A DNA stretch of 64,000 bases, from positions 124,001 through 188,000 of the forward strand of contig NZ_CAHLAR010000009.1 of the NCBI RefSeq assembly GCF_903652925.1, given 5' to 3'. The notes beneath the pieces are model-generated. The model ran no database searches and had not been told where the DNA came from. It was given only the letters and a program-made list of their open reading frames with translations. The stretch is from Achromobacter anxifer. Its GTDB lineage: Bacteria > Pseudomonadota > Gammaproteobacteria > Burkholderiales > Burkholderiaceae_B. A program made the position numbers and the translations under genes. Of the stretch, positions 49,064 to 62,291 are shown piece by piece. Each line of letters begins with the position of its first letter. The first letter of the stretch is position 1.

Positions 49064-49972
49064 ATGGAAATCTATCAGATCCGCGCCTTCGTCACGGTCG
49101 CCCGGCTGGGCAACCTGACGAAGGCGGCCGAGGCGCTGTCGCTGACCCAGCCCGCCGTGACGGCGCAGATCAAGGCACTGGAGCAAAGCCTGGGCGTGGC
49201 GCTGTTCGACCGCAGCGGCGGTCGGCTGGCCCTGGCCAAGGCCGGCGAGGTGCTGCTGCCCACCGCCGAATCGCTGCTGGTGCTGGGCGCGCAGTTCAAG
49301 TCCGAGGCCCAGCAGCTGCAAGGCAGCCTGCACGGCGCGATCGAGCTGGGCGTGCCCAGCGAGAAACCCGACTTCCTGCGCCTGGGCGAACTGGCCTCGG
49401 CCGTCACCCAGCGCCTGCCCCTGGTCGAACTGAAGACCCAGACCCTGCCCGCCGCCACGCTGGCGGAACTGGTCAGCACCGGCCGCCTGCCGGCGGCGCT
49501 GATCATCGCCGCCAATCCGCCGCGCGGCGTGCTGTGGCTGCCGCTGCGCAGCGTGCGCTACCGCATCGCCATGCCCAAGGACCACGCCGCGGTGCTGAAA
49601 CGCGGCGGCTGGCGCGAGGTGGCGCAACTACCCTGGCTGGACGGCCCGTCCGGCAGCCACACGCACCTGCTGCTGCGCGACATGTTCGAGCGCCACGGCC
49701 TGTCGCCACGCATCGTGATGCAGAACGACGATCAGGCCAACCTGGACGCGCTGGTGCGCGCCGGCGCGGGCTGCGCCCTGTTGCGCGAGGAAGCCGCCCT
49801 GGCGGGCGCCGCCTCGAACGACTTCATCGTCTGGGGCCAGGCGCGCGTCGACGCCATGCTGGGATTCATCCTGCCGTACGAGCGCGCTAGCGAGCCCGCG
49901 CTGGTCGCGTTAAGCTCGATCATTCAAACCATCTGGAAACCGCGCGCGGCCATCGCGCCCGCCCAGATCTAA
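49064..49972 (+). CDS. LysR-family transcriptional regulator
   Basis: A 302-residue regulator with the LysR helix-turn-helix at residues 1-60 (MEIYQIRAFVTVARLGNLTK, LTQPAVTAQIKALEQSLGVAL) and a two-lobed effector-binding domain (IELGVPSEKPDFLRLGEL onward). It is placed ten bases after the ABC ATPase on the same strand, so it is probably co-transcribed and controls the importer, unlike the usual divergent LysR layout. The effector may be the transported compound; that is inference. Confidence 0.92.
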   Translation: MEIYQIRAFVTVARLGNLTKAAEALSLTQPAVTAQIKALEQSLGVALFDRSGGRLALAKAGEVLLPTAESLLVLGAQFKSEAQQLQGSLHGAIELGVPSEKPDFLRLGELASAVTQRLPLVELKTQTLPAATLAELVSTGRLPAALIIAANPPRGVLWLPLRSVRYRIAMPKDHAAVLKRGGWREVAQLPWLDGPSGSHTHLLLRDMFERHGLSPRIVMQNDDQANLDALVRAGAGCALLREEAALAGAASNDFIVWGQARVDAMLGFILPYERASEPALVALSSIIQTIWKPRAAIAPAQI

Positions 49973-49998
49973 GCCTCAATCCCCGCATCAAGACCGTA

Positions 49999-50643
49999 AT
50001 GACTGAAATCTGGTTCATCCGCCACGGCGAAACCGACTGGAACCGCCAGCGGCGCCTGCAAGGCTGGCAAGACATCCCCCTGAACGAATTCGGCGTCAAC
50101 CAGGCCAGCCTGCTGGCCGCGCGCATGCGCGCGGAGGCCCGCAGCACGCCTATCCACGCCATCTACAGCAGCGACCTGCAGCGCGCCCACGCCACCGCCC
50201 TGCCCGTGTCCGAACAGCTGGGCCTGCGCGTGCGCGTGGAACCCGGCATCCGCGAGCGCGGCTTCGGCGTGCTGGAAGGCCTGGACCACGAACGCATCGA
50301 CGTGCTCGCGCCCGAGGCCGCGGCCGCCTGGAAAAGCCGCGATCCGCTGCGCCCGCTGGATGGAGGCGAAACGCTGGGCCAGTTCCAGTCCCGCGTCATT
50401 TCCACCGTGGACGACATCGCCAGCCGCCACGACGACGAACGCATCCTGATGTTCACCCACGGCGGCGTGCTCGACATCATCTGGCGCCATGCCTCGGGCG
50501 TGCCGCTGAACGCGCCGCGCGACGCCGCGCTGCTGAACGTCAGCATCAACCGCGTCGGCGTGCAGGGACGGAAATGGCAGGTGCTGGACTGGGGCGACGT
50601 GGCTCACGTGAGCGACGAAGTCGGCGACGACGTCACTCCCTGA
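49999..50643 (+). CDS. Histidine phosphatase family protein (GpmB/CobC type)
   Basis: A 214-residue cytoplasmic phosphatase of the phosphoglycerate-mutase-like superfamily. The phosphohistidine motif RHGETDWN is at residues 8-15 (His9 nucleophile), with partner residues in YSSDLQRAHATA, the acid/base Glu in IRERGFGVLEGL, and the second catalytic His in MFTHGGVLDII near residue 153. It may act on 3-phosphoglycerate, sugar phosphates or another phosphate ester. It stops four bases before the stop of the convergent SDR gene. Confidence 0.9.
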   Translation: MTEIWFIRHGETDWNRQRRLQGWQDIPLNEFGVNQASLLAARMRAEARSTPIHAIYSSDLQRAHATALPVSEQLGLRVRVEPGIRERGFGVLEGLDHERIDVLAPEAAAAWKSRDPLRPLDGGETLGQFQSRVISTVDDIASRHDDERILMFTHGGVLDIIWRHASGVPLNAPRDAALLNVSINRVGVQGRKWQVLDWGDVAHVSDEVGDDVTP

Positions 50644-50647
50644 ACCT

Positions 50648-51412
50648 TCAGCGCGCGCGGCGCGGCTTGCGCGGCGCGTTGCGCGCCAGCCTGTCGTACA
50701 CGGCATTGGGCAAGAGGCGCATCAACTTGGCCACGACGCCCATCTGCCAGGGAATCACCACGTAGGACGCGCCCCGCCCGATCGCGGCGCGTGCGCGCCG
50801 CGCGAAGGCGTCGGCCTCCATCAGGAAGGGCATCGAGTACGGGTTGTGCGCCGTCATGGCCGTCTTGATGTAGCCCGGCGCTATCGTCACCACGTCTATG
50901 CCTTCAGCCGCCAGTTCCAGCCGCAGGCTTTCGCAGTAGGTCACCACCGCCGACTTCGACGCGCTGTAGGCGCCCGCTCCCGGCAGTCCCCTCACCCCCG
51001 CCACGCTGGCGATGCCCACCAGCCGGCCGGAGCCCGCCGTCCGCATGGACGCGATGAACGGCTCGAAGGTCGCCACGGTGGCCAGCAGATTGGTGTCGAC
51101 GATGGCCTTGAAGACGTCATAGTCCTCGCCGTGCTCGGTCAGGGTGCCGGCGCTGATGCCGGCGCTGGCGATGACCACGTCCACCCGCCCCTGGCAGAAC
51201 GCAATGAAATCCTGGGCCGCGGCATGCAGGCCCTGGCGGTCGCGCACGTCCACCGCATAGCAGCGGTGTTCTCCGGGCAGGCTGTCGGCCAGTTCCCGCA
51301 AGGCGTCCTCGCGCCGGCCCAACAGGCCCAGGGTGGCGCCGGTGGAGGCGTATTGCTGCGCCAGGGCGCGTCCCAGGCCGCTGCTGGCGCCGGTGATGAA
51401 GACTCTTTCCAT
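50648..51412 (-). CDS. Short-chain dehydrogenase/reductase
   Basis: A 254-residue classical SDR. The NAD(P)-binding GASSGLGRA is at residues 8-16, ASAGIS near residue 83, the catalytic Ser in VGIASVAG near residue 136, and Tyr-X3-Lys in AYSASKSAVV near residue 150. The C-terminal 40 residues are basic and hydrophobic (VIPWQMGVVAKLMRLL), suggesting membrane contact. A basic residue after the glycine motif (GRRED) favours NADPH. Substrate unknown. It follows carB past a strong terminator and converges on the phosphatase gene with four bases between stops. Confidence 0.9.
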   Translation of the reverse strand: MERVFITGASSGLGRALAQQYASTGATLGLLGRREDALRELADSLPGEHRCYAVDVRDRQGLHAAAQDFIAFCQGRVDVVIASAGISAGTLTEHGEDYDVFKAIVDTNLLATVATFEPFIASMRTAGSGRLVGIASVAGVRGLPGAGAYSASKSAVVTYCESLRLELAAEGIDVVTIAPGYIKTAMTAHNPYSMPFLMEADAFARRARAAIGRGASYVVIPWQMGVVAKLMRLLPNAVYDRLARNAPRKPRRAR

Positions 51413-51453
51413 GTGTGCCTGATGCCTGTGGTGGCGTTGCGGAATCGCGTTGC

Positions 51454-51486
51454 AAAAAAATAGGGCACGCTCTCGCGTGCCCTATT
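51454..51486 (-). terminator. Intrinsic terminator after carB
   Basis: On the minus strand AATAGGGCACGC pairs with GCGTGCCCTATT over 12 bases with a four-base loop, followed by seven T. It separates carAB from the SDR gene. Confidence 0.9.
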
Positions 51487-51501
51487 GTGGCGTTTGCCGG
51501 C

Positions 51502-54741
<3,240 letters not shown>

Positions 54742-54751
54742 GATGCAATCT

Positions 54752-55906
<1,155 letters not shown>

Positions 55907-55945
55907 AGTAAACCCCGGTTTTAGAATCGATAATCAAACCTTCGG

Positions 55946-55951
55946 ATTATA
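55946..55951 (-). promoter_or_regulatory. Possible carA -10 element
   Basis: TATAAT on the minus strand, about 40 bases before the carA ATG. No convincing -35 at 16-18 bases. The 219-base gap to tal otherwise shows nothing definite. Confidence 0.35.
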
Positions 55952-56125
55952 CCTTGAGCGGCCGTTTTTCTCGGGGAACCGCGCCAAATAAGGCCGGAAA
56001 CGGGGTTTTGGGCTGTTTTTCCGCGTCCCGCCGTCCCCCTCCGCCGTCCGGCCGGCAGCGCGCCTGCGGCCTCAGTGATACGCTAGGACACCTTCAACCC
56101 TAGCCTGCAGCGAGCCGTACCGTCC

Positions 56126-57079
56126 ATGTCCAGCCAACTTGACGCCCTGCGCAACCACACCACCGTCGTCGCCGACACGGGGGATTTCGAAGCGATGAAG
56201 GCGTTGCGTCCGACCGACGCCACCACCAACCCGTCCCTGATTCTCAAGGCCGTCCAGCAGGACGCCTACCGCCCCCTGCTGGAAAAGACCGCGCGCGAAC
56301 ACCGCGGCGCCCCCACCGCCGAACTCATGGACCGCCTGCTGGTCGCTTTCGGCCGCGCCATCCTGGACATCGTCCCGGGCCGCGTGTCGACCGAAGTCGA
56401 CGCCCGCCTGTCCTTCGACACGCGCGCCACCATCGAACGCGCCCGCAGCCTGATCGCCCTGTACGAAGCCGCCGGCGTGCCGCGCGAGCGCGTGCTGATC
56501 AAGATCGCCTCGACCTGGGAAGGCATCCAGGCGGCCCGAGCCCTGCAATCGGAAGGCGTGCGCTGCAACCTGACCCTGCTGTTCTCGCTGCCGCAGGCCG
56601 TGGCCTGCGCCGATGCGCACGTGCAGCTGATCTCGCCCTTCGTCGGCCGCATCTACGACTGGCACAAGAAGTCCGCGGGCGCCAATTGGGTCGAAGCCGA
56701 CAATGCCGGCGCCCGCGACCCTGGCGTGTTGTCCGTCAGCCGGATCTACCAGTACTACAAGCATTTCGGCATTCCCACCGAGATCATGGGCGCGAGCTTC
56801 CGCAACGTGGGCCAGATCCTGGCGCTGTCGGGCTGCGACCTGCTGACCATCAGCCCCGAGCTGCTGACCAAGCTGGCAGGCACCGAGGGCGACGCCCCGG
56901 CGCAATTGCGCGCCGACGACGTGCCGGCCAACATCGCCCGCATCGGCGCCGACGAGATCACGTTCCGCACCCTGCTCAACGAGGATGCGATGGCCAGCGA
57001 GAAACTGTCGGAAGGCATCCGCCTGTTCGTGGCGGACGCGGTCAAGCTGGACGCGCTGATCGAGGCGCAACGGGCCTGA
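56126..57079 (+). CDS. tal: Transaldolase
   Basis: Transaldolase moves a dihydroxyacetone unit between sugar phosphates in the non-oxidative pentose phosphate pathway. The 317-residue protein is of the TalB type: [13 protein letters not shown] at residues 30-42, the Schiff-base lysine Lys126 in [11 protein letters not shown], and [18 protein letters not shown] and [13 protein letters not shown] further on. It is monocistronic, divergent from carA and convergent with the CMD-like gene. Confidence 0.98.
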   Translation: MSSQLDALRNHTTVVADTGDFEAMKALRPTDATTNPSLILKAVQQDAYRPLLEKTAREHRGAPTAELMDRLLVAFGRAILDIVPGRVSTEVDARLSFDTRATIERARSLIALYEAAGVPRERVLIKIASTWEGIQAARALQSEGVRCNLTLLFSLPQAVACADAHVQLISPFVGRIYDWHKKSAGANWVEADNAGARDPGVLSVSRIYQYYKHFGIPTEIMGASFRNVGQILALSGCDLLTISPELLTKLAGTEGDAPAQLRADDVPANIARIGADEITFRTLLNEDAMASEKLSEGIRLFVADAVKLDALIEAQRA

Positions 57080-57084
57080 CCGGG

Positions 57085-57104
57085 GCGGGCGCCGCGGCGC
57101 CCGC
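57085..57104. other. Perfect 20-base GC palindrome after tal
   Basis: GCGGGCGCC and GGCGCCCGC around a central GC, in the 65-base gap between convergent tal and CMD-like genes. It can fold in RNA from either strand, without a T-tract. Confidence 0.4.
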
Positions 57105-57144
57105 GCAGGCAAGGAAATGCGCGGCCCGCGGCCGCGCGCCTGCC

Positions 57145-57672
57145 TCAGCGATGATCGTGCGAGTGCACCTGCAGCGCTTCCAGGAAGCGCGACACCATGT
57201 TGTAGGCCGCCACCGTCGCGGTCAGCTCCACGATGAGCTTTTCCGAACCCATGGCCGCCTTCGCGGCCTGGAACACGGGATCCGGCACCTGCACCTGGCG
57301 CGTCATGGCGTCGGTATAGGCCAGCACCGCCCTTTCGCGTTCGTCGAACAGGCTGGAGGCTTCCCAATCGTTCAGCGCGTCCAGCTGCGCCTGCGACACG
57401 CCTTCCTTCAAGGCAATCGGCGCATGCTGGTCGGCTTCGTAGGGCGCGCCATTGATGGCCGCCACGCGCATGATCACCAGTTCCCGCAAATCGCCAGGCA
57501 AGGTGCTGAGCTGGCGGATCGACGTCAGGTAGTTGAGCCAGCCGCCCGCCACGGCGGGGCTGTGCAGCAGCATCTGGTACAGGTGCAGGACGCTGCCGCG
57601 CTCGGCGACGATGCGGTCGACCAGCGGCTTCGCTTCGGGATGGGTCAGGTCGGCATAAGGTAGACGGGCCAT
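57145..57672 (-). CDS. Carboxymuconolactone decarboxylase-like protein, cysteine-free
   Basis: A 175-residue all-helical protein of the carboxymuconolactone decarboxylase/AhpD superfamily (LRELVIMRVAAINGAPYEADQHAPIA at about residues 63-88, then RERAVLAYTDAMT). AhpD peroxidases use a CxxC pair; here that region reads NGAPYEADQH and the whole protein has no cysteine, so it is not an AhpD-type peroxidase. A decarboxylase, hydrolase or isomerase-like role is possible. The start at 57672 (MARLPYADL) lies 11 bases after the permease stop. Last gene of a five-gene operon. It ends in a His-rich HSHDHR. Confidence 0.82.
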   Translation of the reverse strand: MARLPYADLTHPEAKPLVDRIVAERGSVLHLYQMLLHSPAVAGGWLNYLTSIRQLSTLPGDLRELVIMRVAAINGAPYEADQHAPIALKEGVSQAQLDALNDWEASSLFDERERAVLAYTDAMTRQVQVPDPVFQAAKAAMGSEKLIVELTATVAAYNMVSRFLEALQVHSHDHR

Positions 57673-57683
57673 GGAAACTCCGT

Positions 57684-58478
57684 TCAAATCTTTTCGGTTT
57701 CGCCGGACCGCGGCTGCCATTTCATCAGGCGCTTTTCGCCCATGCCGACAACGGCGTCCAGCACCAGCGCGAACGCCGTCAGCACAATAATGCCCGCGAA
57801 CACGGTATTGACGTCGAAAGTGCCCTCGGCCTGCAGGATCAGGTAGCCCACACCGCTGGCCGAGCCCAGGTACTCGCCCACCACCGCGCCCACGAAGGCC
57901 AGGCCGACCGAGGTGTGCAGGCTGGAAAACACCCAGCTGGTGGCCGACGGCAGGTACACGTGCCGCAGCAGCTGGCGCCGGCGTGCGCCCAGCATCCTGG
58001 CGTTGTCCAGCAAGGTGGGGCTGACTTCGCGCACGCCCTGGTAAACGTTGAAGAACACGATGAAGAACACCAACGTCACAGCCAGCGCCACCTTGGACCA
58101 GATGCCCAGGCCGAACCACATGCCGAAGATGGGCGCCAGGATGACGCGCGGCATCGAGTTGGCGGCCTTGATGTAGGGATCGAGGATCGCGCTGGCGCCC
58201 GGCGACAGGCCCAGCCAGAGACCGAAGGCCAGCCCCGCGATGGTGCCGATGAAAAAGGCCAGCACAGTCTCGGTCAGCGTCACGCCCAGATGGGTGTAGA
58301 TGTCCGCGTTGGTGACGAACCAGGCCCAGATGCGGCCCCAGACCTTCAGCGGCTCGCCGAAGAAGAAGGCCACCTTGGGATCGCGCGATGCGAAATGCCA
58401 AACGAGAAGAATGATGACCAGCAACAGCAACTGCCAGAAGCGCAGGCTGGCCGAACCGGGTTTGATCAGCTTGGGCAT
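57684..58478 (-). CDS. ABC transporter permease (SsuC/TauC/ThiX type)
   Basis: A 264-residue permease with about six helices, of the nitrate/sulfonate/taurine/pyrimidine-precursor class. It has the EAA-type loop LLDNARMLGARRRQLLRHVYLPSA near residue 160 and the family stretch GLAFVGAVVGEYLGSASGVGYLI. It follows the ATPase by three bases. Together with the NMT1-like binding protein this makes a complete importer. The ligand is unknown. Confidence 0.93.
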   Translation of the reverse strand: MPKLIKPGSASLRFWQLLLLVIILLVWHFASRDPKVAFFFGEPLKVWGRIWAWFVTNADIYTHLGVTLTETVLAFFIGTIAGLAFGLWLGLSPGASAILDPYIKAANSMPRVILAPIFGMWFGLGIWSKVALAVTLVFFIVFFNVYQGVREVSPTLLDNARMLGARRRQLLRHVYLPSATSWVFSSLHTSVGLAFVGAVVGEYLGSASGVGYLILQAEGTFDVNTVFAGIIVLTAFALVLDAVVGMGEKRLMKWQPRSGETEKI

Positions 58479-58481
58479 GGC

Positions 58482-59291
58482 CTAGGCTCGCTTCTGTTGG
58501 GCGTAGCCCTTTAGGACTTCTTCACGCAGCACGCCCCAGATGGCGGCATGCAGCTCCACGAAACGCGGATGCGTGCGCACTTCGGCCACGTCGCGCGGAC
58601 GCGGCAGGTCGATGGCGAATTCGCCGATGGGGTGCGTGCCGGGCCCGGCCGACAGCACCACCACGCGGTCGCTCATGGCGATGGCTTCGTCCAGGTCGTG
58701 GGTGATGAAGAGCACGGCCTTGCGCTTGGCCATCCACAGGTCCAGGACCTCGTTCTCCATGAGCTGGCGCGTCTGGATGTCCAGCGCCGAGAACGGCTCG
58801 TCCATCAGGATGATGTCCGGGTCGCGGATCAGCGTCTGGGCCAGCATCGCGCGCTTGCGCATGCCGCCCGACATCTGGTGCGGATAGCGGCTCTCGAAGC
58901 CGCCCAGGCCGACGCGGCGCATCCATTCGCGGCCACGCTCCAGCGCCTGCGGGCGCGGCACGCCGGCGAAGTCCAGGCCGGCCACCACGTTGTCCAACGC
59001 GCTGCGCCACGGCAGCAGGGCTTCGCCCTGGAACATGTAGCCAGCGCGCTCATTGATGCCGGACAGCGGCTGCCCGAACACCTTGACGCTGCCCGACGAC
59101 GGCGCCAGCAGGCCGGCGCTGACATTGAGCAGGGTGGACTTGCCGCAGCCGGTAGGCCCCACCACCGACACGAACTCCCCTGGCGCGATGGCCAGGGAGG
59201 TATCGCTGACGGCGGTGTAGCGTTGCGAGCGGTCGTCGCGGGAGACAAAGGTGCAGCTGATGTTTTCCAGCGACAGCGCGGCGTCAGCCAT
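58482..59291 (-). CDS. ABC transporter ATP-binding protein (SsuB/TauB type)
   Basis: A 269-residue ATPase. Walker A is [11 protein letters not shown] near residue 44, followed by the Q-loop YMFQGEALLPWRSALDNV, the signature MSGGMRKRAMLAQTL, Walker B ILMDEPFSALD and the switch His in FITHDLDEAI. I start at 59291 (MADAALSLENI): it overlaps the binding-protein stop by eight bases, and the longer upstream frame is only a shadow of that gene. It pairs with the next permease. Confidence 0.95.
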   Translation of the reverse strand: MADAALSLENISCTFVSRDDRSQRYTAVSDTSLAIAPGEFVSVVGPTGCGKSTLLNVSAGLLAPSSGSVKVFGQPLSGINERAGYMFQGEALLPWRSALDNVVAGLDFAGVPRPQALERGREWMRRVGLGGFESRYPHQMSGGMRKRAMLAQTLIRDPDIILMDEPFSALDIQTRQLMENEVLDLWMAKRKAVLFITHDLDEAIAMSDRVVVLSAGPGTHPIGEFAIDLPRPRDVAEVRTHPRFVELHAAIWGVLREEVLKGYAQQKRA

Positions 59292-60324
59292 TGGGGTACT
59301 TCTCGTTGGCGCGGCGCGCGTAGTCGTTGGTCCAGACCTTGGACGGATCGATCTTGGAACCGTCGAAATCCGCCTGGTAGGCGGCCAGCGCCTTGAGCGC
59401 GGTGGCGGCGCCATCCTCGGGAATCATGCCGTCGGGCGACAGGCCTTCCAGGCTCTTGGCGATGGCGGCCTTGTAGACGGCCGGATCGCCCAGCAGATAG
59501 GTTTCCGGCACGGCCTTGGCGATCTCGTCGGCGCCGGCCTTCTGGATCCACTTGTCGGCGCGCACCAGGGCGTTGGCCAGCGCCTGGGTGGTATTGGGAT
59601 TGGCGTCGATGAAGGCTTGCGGCGCATACAGGCAGCCCGCCGGCATGTTGCCGCCGAAGATGTCCTGGGTGTCCTTGAGCGTGCGCGTGTCGACGATGAT
59701 CTGGATGTCGCCGGGCATCTCCAGCATCGACACCACGGGGTCGGTATTGGAGATGGCGTCGATCTGGCCGCTGCGCAGCGCGGTCACCGCGCCGGCGCCG
59801 GCGCCCACGCCGATGATGGAAACGTCCGAAGCCTTCAGGCCATGCTTGGCCAGAAAGAAGCTGACGACCATGTTGGTGGACGAGCCCGGCGCGGTCACGC
59901 CGATCTTCTTGCCCTTCAGGTCGGCGGCGCTCTTGTAGTTGGGCATGTTCTTCTTGGACACGCCCACGCCGATCATGGGCGCGCGGCCTTGCAGCACGAA
60001 GGCGCGGTAGGCCTGGCCCTTGGACTGCATCGACAAGGTGTGCTCGAAGGCGCCCGAGACGATGTCGGCGCTGCCGCCCACCACGGCCTGCAAGGCCTTG
60101 GAACCACCCGCGAAGTCGGCGATGCTGACGTCCAGCCCTTCGTCCTTGAAGTAGCCGCGGGCCTCCGCGATGGACAGGGGGAGATAGTAGATCAGCGGCT
60201 TGCCGCCGACTGCGATCTGGACCTTGGTCTTCTCCAGCTTCTGCGCGCGCACGATGGCGGGCGCCATGCCCATGACGCCGGCGGCGCCGGCCATCTTGAG
60301 CAGATCACGGCGAGTGACTGACAT
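59284..60324 (-). CDS. NMT1/THI5-like ABC substrate-binding protein with Tat signal
   Basis: A 346-residue binding protein with a twin-arginine signal (SVTRRDLLKMAGAAGVMG, cleavage near VRA|QKL at residue 27). It has the NMT1/SsuA fold: GKPLIYYLPLSIAEARGYFKDEG, DFAGGSKALQAVVGGSADIV, and LKGKKIGVTAPGSSTNMVV. This class carries ligands such as sulfonates, taurine, pyrimidine precursors or aromatic acids. It sits 11 bases after a CaiB-type CoA transferase, so an organic acid that becomes a CoA ester after uptake is a reasonable inference. Confidence 0.9.
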   Translation of the reverse strand: MSVTRRDLLKMAGAAGVMGMAPAIVRAQKLEKTKVQIAVGGKPLIYYLPLSIAEARGYFKDEGLDVSIADFAGGSKALQAVVGGSADIVSGAFEHTLSMQSKGQAYRAFVLQGRAPMIGVGVSKKNMPNYKSAADLKGKKIGVTAPGSSTNMVVSFFLAKHGLKASDVSIIGVGAGAGAVTALRSGQIDAISNTDPVVSMLEMPGDIQIIVDTRTLKDTQDIFGGNMPAGCLYAPQAFIDANPNTTQALANALVRADKWIQKAGADEIAKAVPETYLLGDPAVYKAAIAKSLEGLSPDGMIPEDGAATALKALAAYQADFDGSKIDPSKVWTNDYARRANEKYPNG

Positions 60325-60335
60325 GTGCTTGTCTC

Positions 60336-61595
60336 CTAGTTGTCGGGCAGACCGATAGCGCCGGTCTTCGCCAGCTCTTCTATAGCCGCTGAATCATACC
60401 CCAGCGATTTCAGGACTTCCTCGGTATGTTCCCCTAATACGGGACCCACCCAGCGCGTCTCTCCGGGTGTCTCCGACAGCTTGGGAACGACGGCGGGCAG
60501 CTTGACCGGCGTGCCGTCGGGAAAGCGGTGCTGCTCGATCATGCGGCGCGCCAGGAACTGCGGATCGCTGAACATGTCAGCCACGCTGTAGATCTTGCCG
60601 ACAGGCACGTCCGCGCCCTTCAGGACGCCCAACGCCTCTTCGATGCCGCGCGCGCCGCACCACTGCTGGATGGCGCCGTCGATCTCCTCCACGCGCTTGG
60701 CGCGGCCGTCGTTGCGCACCAGCCCGGGATCCGTCGCCAGGTCGTCGCGGCCGATGGCGCGCATCAGCCGGTGGAAGATCGCGTCGCCGTTGCCGGCGAT
60801 GACAATGTTCTGGCCATCGCGGGTGGTGTAGGTATTGGAGGGCACGATCCCGGGCAGCGCGCCACCCGTGCGTTCGCGCACCACGCCTGCCACGTCGTAT
60901 TCGGGCACCAGGCTTTCCATCATGTTGAACACGGCCTCGTACAGCGCCACGTCCACCATCTGCCCCTGCCCTGCCTGGCAATCCGCGCCCTGCTTGCCGT
61001 TCCAGCGTCCGCCGGTGGCGTCGCGGTGGCGCAGCGCCATCATCGCGCCGATCACTCCGTGCAGCGCGGCGATCGAATCGCCGATGGAAATGCCCACGCG
61101 CAACGGCGGCCGGTCAGGATGGCCGGACACGTAGCGCAGCCCGCCCATGGATTCGCCGATGGCGCCGAAACCCGGCAGGTCCTTCATGGGGCCGGTCTGT
61201 CCATAGCCGGACAGGCGCACCATGATGAGCGCGGGATTGATGGCGCGCAGCTGTTCAAAGCCCAGGCCCCACTTCTCCAGCACGCCAGGCCGGTAGTTCT
61301 CGACCACCACGTCGGCGTCCAGCGCCAGCTTGCGGGCGATCTCCCGCGCGCGCGGGTCTTTCAGGTTGAGGGCGATGGATTGCTTGTTGCGGGCCTGCAC
61401 CGTCCACCAGAGGGAATTGCCCTCGTGCAGATGGCGCCAGCTGCGGATGGGATCGCCGCCGCCCGTGCCGTCAGGCCCGTGGGGCGTTTCCACCTTGATG
61501 ACATCGGCGCCGAATTCGCCGAAGATGCGCGCGGCGAACGGGCCGGCAATGAGCGTGCCGAGTTCCAGGACCTTGAGTCCGGTCAGCGCTGACAT
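60336..61595 (-). CDS. CaiB/BaiF-type (family III) CoA transferase
   Basis: A 419-residue enzyme that moves CoA between carboxylic acids. The N-terminal part has LKVLELGTLIAGPFAARIFGEFGADVIKVE, then ENYRPGVLEKWGLG and SGYGQTGPMKDLPGF. The catalytic aspartate, equivalent to that of formyl-CoA transferase, is Asp173 in GISIGDSIAALHG. Next comes GQMVDVALYEAVFNMMES. There is an apparent insertion of about twelve residues, including a cysteine, between HRDATGG and GQGQMVD. It is first of a five-gene operon with an ABC importer and a CMD-like protein. Acyl donor and acceptor unknown. Confidence 0.92.
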   Translation of the reverse strand: MSALTGLKVLELGTLIAGPFAARIFGEFGADVIKVETPHGPDGTGGGDPIRSWRHLHEGNSLWWTVQARNKQSIALNLKDPRAREIARKLALDADVVVENYRPGVLEKWGLGFEQLRAINPALIMVRLSGYGQTGPMKDLPGFGAIGESMGGLRYVSGHPDRPPLRVGISIGDSIAALHGVIGAMMALRHRDATGGRWNGKQGADCQAGQGQMVDVALYEAVFNMMESLVPEYDVAGVVRERTGGALPGIVPSNTYTTRDGQNIVIAGNGDAIFHRLMRAIGRDDLATDPGLVRNDGRAKRVEEIDGAIQQWCGARGIEEALGVLKGADVPVGKIYSVADMFSDPQFLARRMIEQHRFPDGTPVKLPAVVPKLSETPGETRWVGPVLGEHTEEVLKSLGYDSAAIEELAKTGAIGLPDN

Positions 61596-61663
61596 GTTTT
61601 GTCTTCCTCACGGTTTTTGCCGTTGCCGATGCGTTGCCGGCAAGGCGTTCTGCTACTGCGGAA

Positions 61664-62272
61664 TCAGGTGGTCTTGCGCTCCATCAGGGCCCAGGCGATG
61701 GTGCCGGCGTCCACGTATTCCAGCTCGCTGCCGGCGGGCACGCCGCGCGCCAGGCGCGTGACCCGCAACCCGCGTTCGCCCAGGGCTTCGCCCAGGAAAT
61801 GGGCGGTGGTCTCGCCTTCGGCGGTGAAGTTGGTGGCCAGGATGACTTCCTGCACCACGCCGTCGGTCGCGCGCTTGATCACCCGGTCGAAGTCGAGTTC
61901 GCGCGGGCCTATGCCTTCAAGCGGCGCGACTCGGCCCATCAACACGTAGTACAGGCCGCGGTAGCCGTGGCTGGACTCGATCATGTTCTGGTCGGCCGGC
62001 GTCTCGACGATGCACAGCAGCGAAGGATCGCGCTTGGGATTGATGCAGGTGCCGCAGACTTCTTCTTCGGAGAAGCTGTTGCAGCGCGCGCAATGCTTCA
62101 GGTCATGCACCGCGCTCGCCAGCGCCCGCCCCAGCATGTCCGCGCCTTGCGGATCGTGCTGCAACAGGTGATAGGCCATGCGCCTGGCGGAGCGCACGCC
62201 CACGCCGGGCAGGCGCCGCAGCGCCTCGATCAGCGAGACGAGCGGCTCGGGTTCAGGCAGTAGCGGGTCCAT
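61664..62272 (-). CDS. recR: Recombination mediator RecR
   Basis: RecR works with RecFO to load RecA on gapped DNA. The 202-residue protein has the helix-hairpin-helix region [21 protein letters not shown], a four-cysteine zinc finger ([16 protein letters not shown], residues about 60-75), a Toprim domain ([31 protein letters not shown]) and the C-terminal Walker-B-like [16 protein letters not shown] with [24 protein letters not shown]. It follows ybaB by 19 bases, the conserved dnaX-ybaB-recR order. Confidence 0.98.
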   Translation of the reverse strand: MDPLLPEPEPLVSLIEALRRLPGVGVRSARRMAYHLLQHDPQGADMLGRALASAVHDLKHCARCNSFSEEEVCGTCINPKRDPSLLCIVETPADQNMIESSHGYRGLYYVLMGRVAPLEGIGPRELDFDRVIKRATDGVVQEVILATNFTAEGETTAHFLGEALGERGLRVTRLARGVPAGSELEYVDAGTIAWALMERKTT

Positions 62273-62291
62273 TGCGGCCTTGGGGCTGCGT

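Noticed and set aside
57673-58401. N-terminal extension of the CMD-like frame
   Set aside because: It overlaps the permease gene in another frame and is Arg/Gly-rich; the domain starts at 57672.
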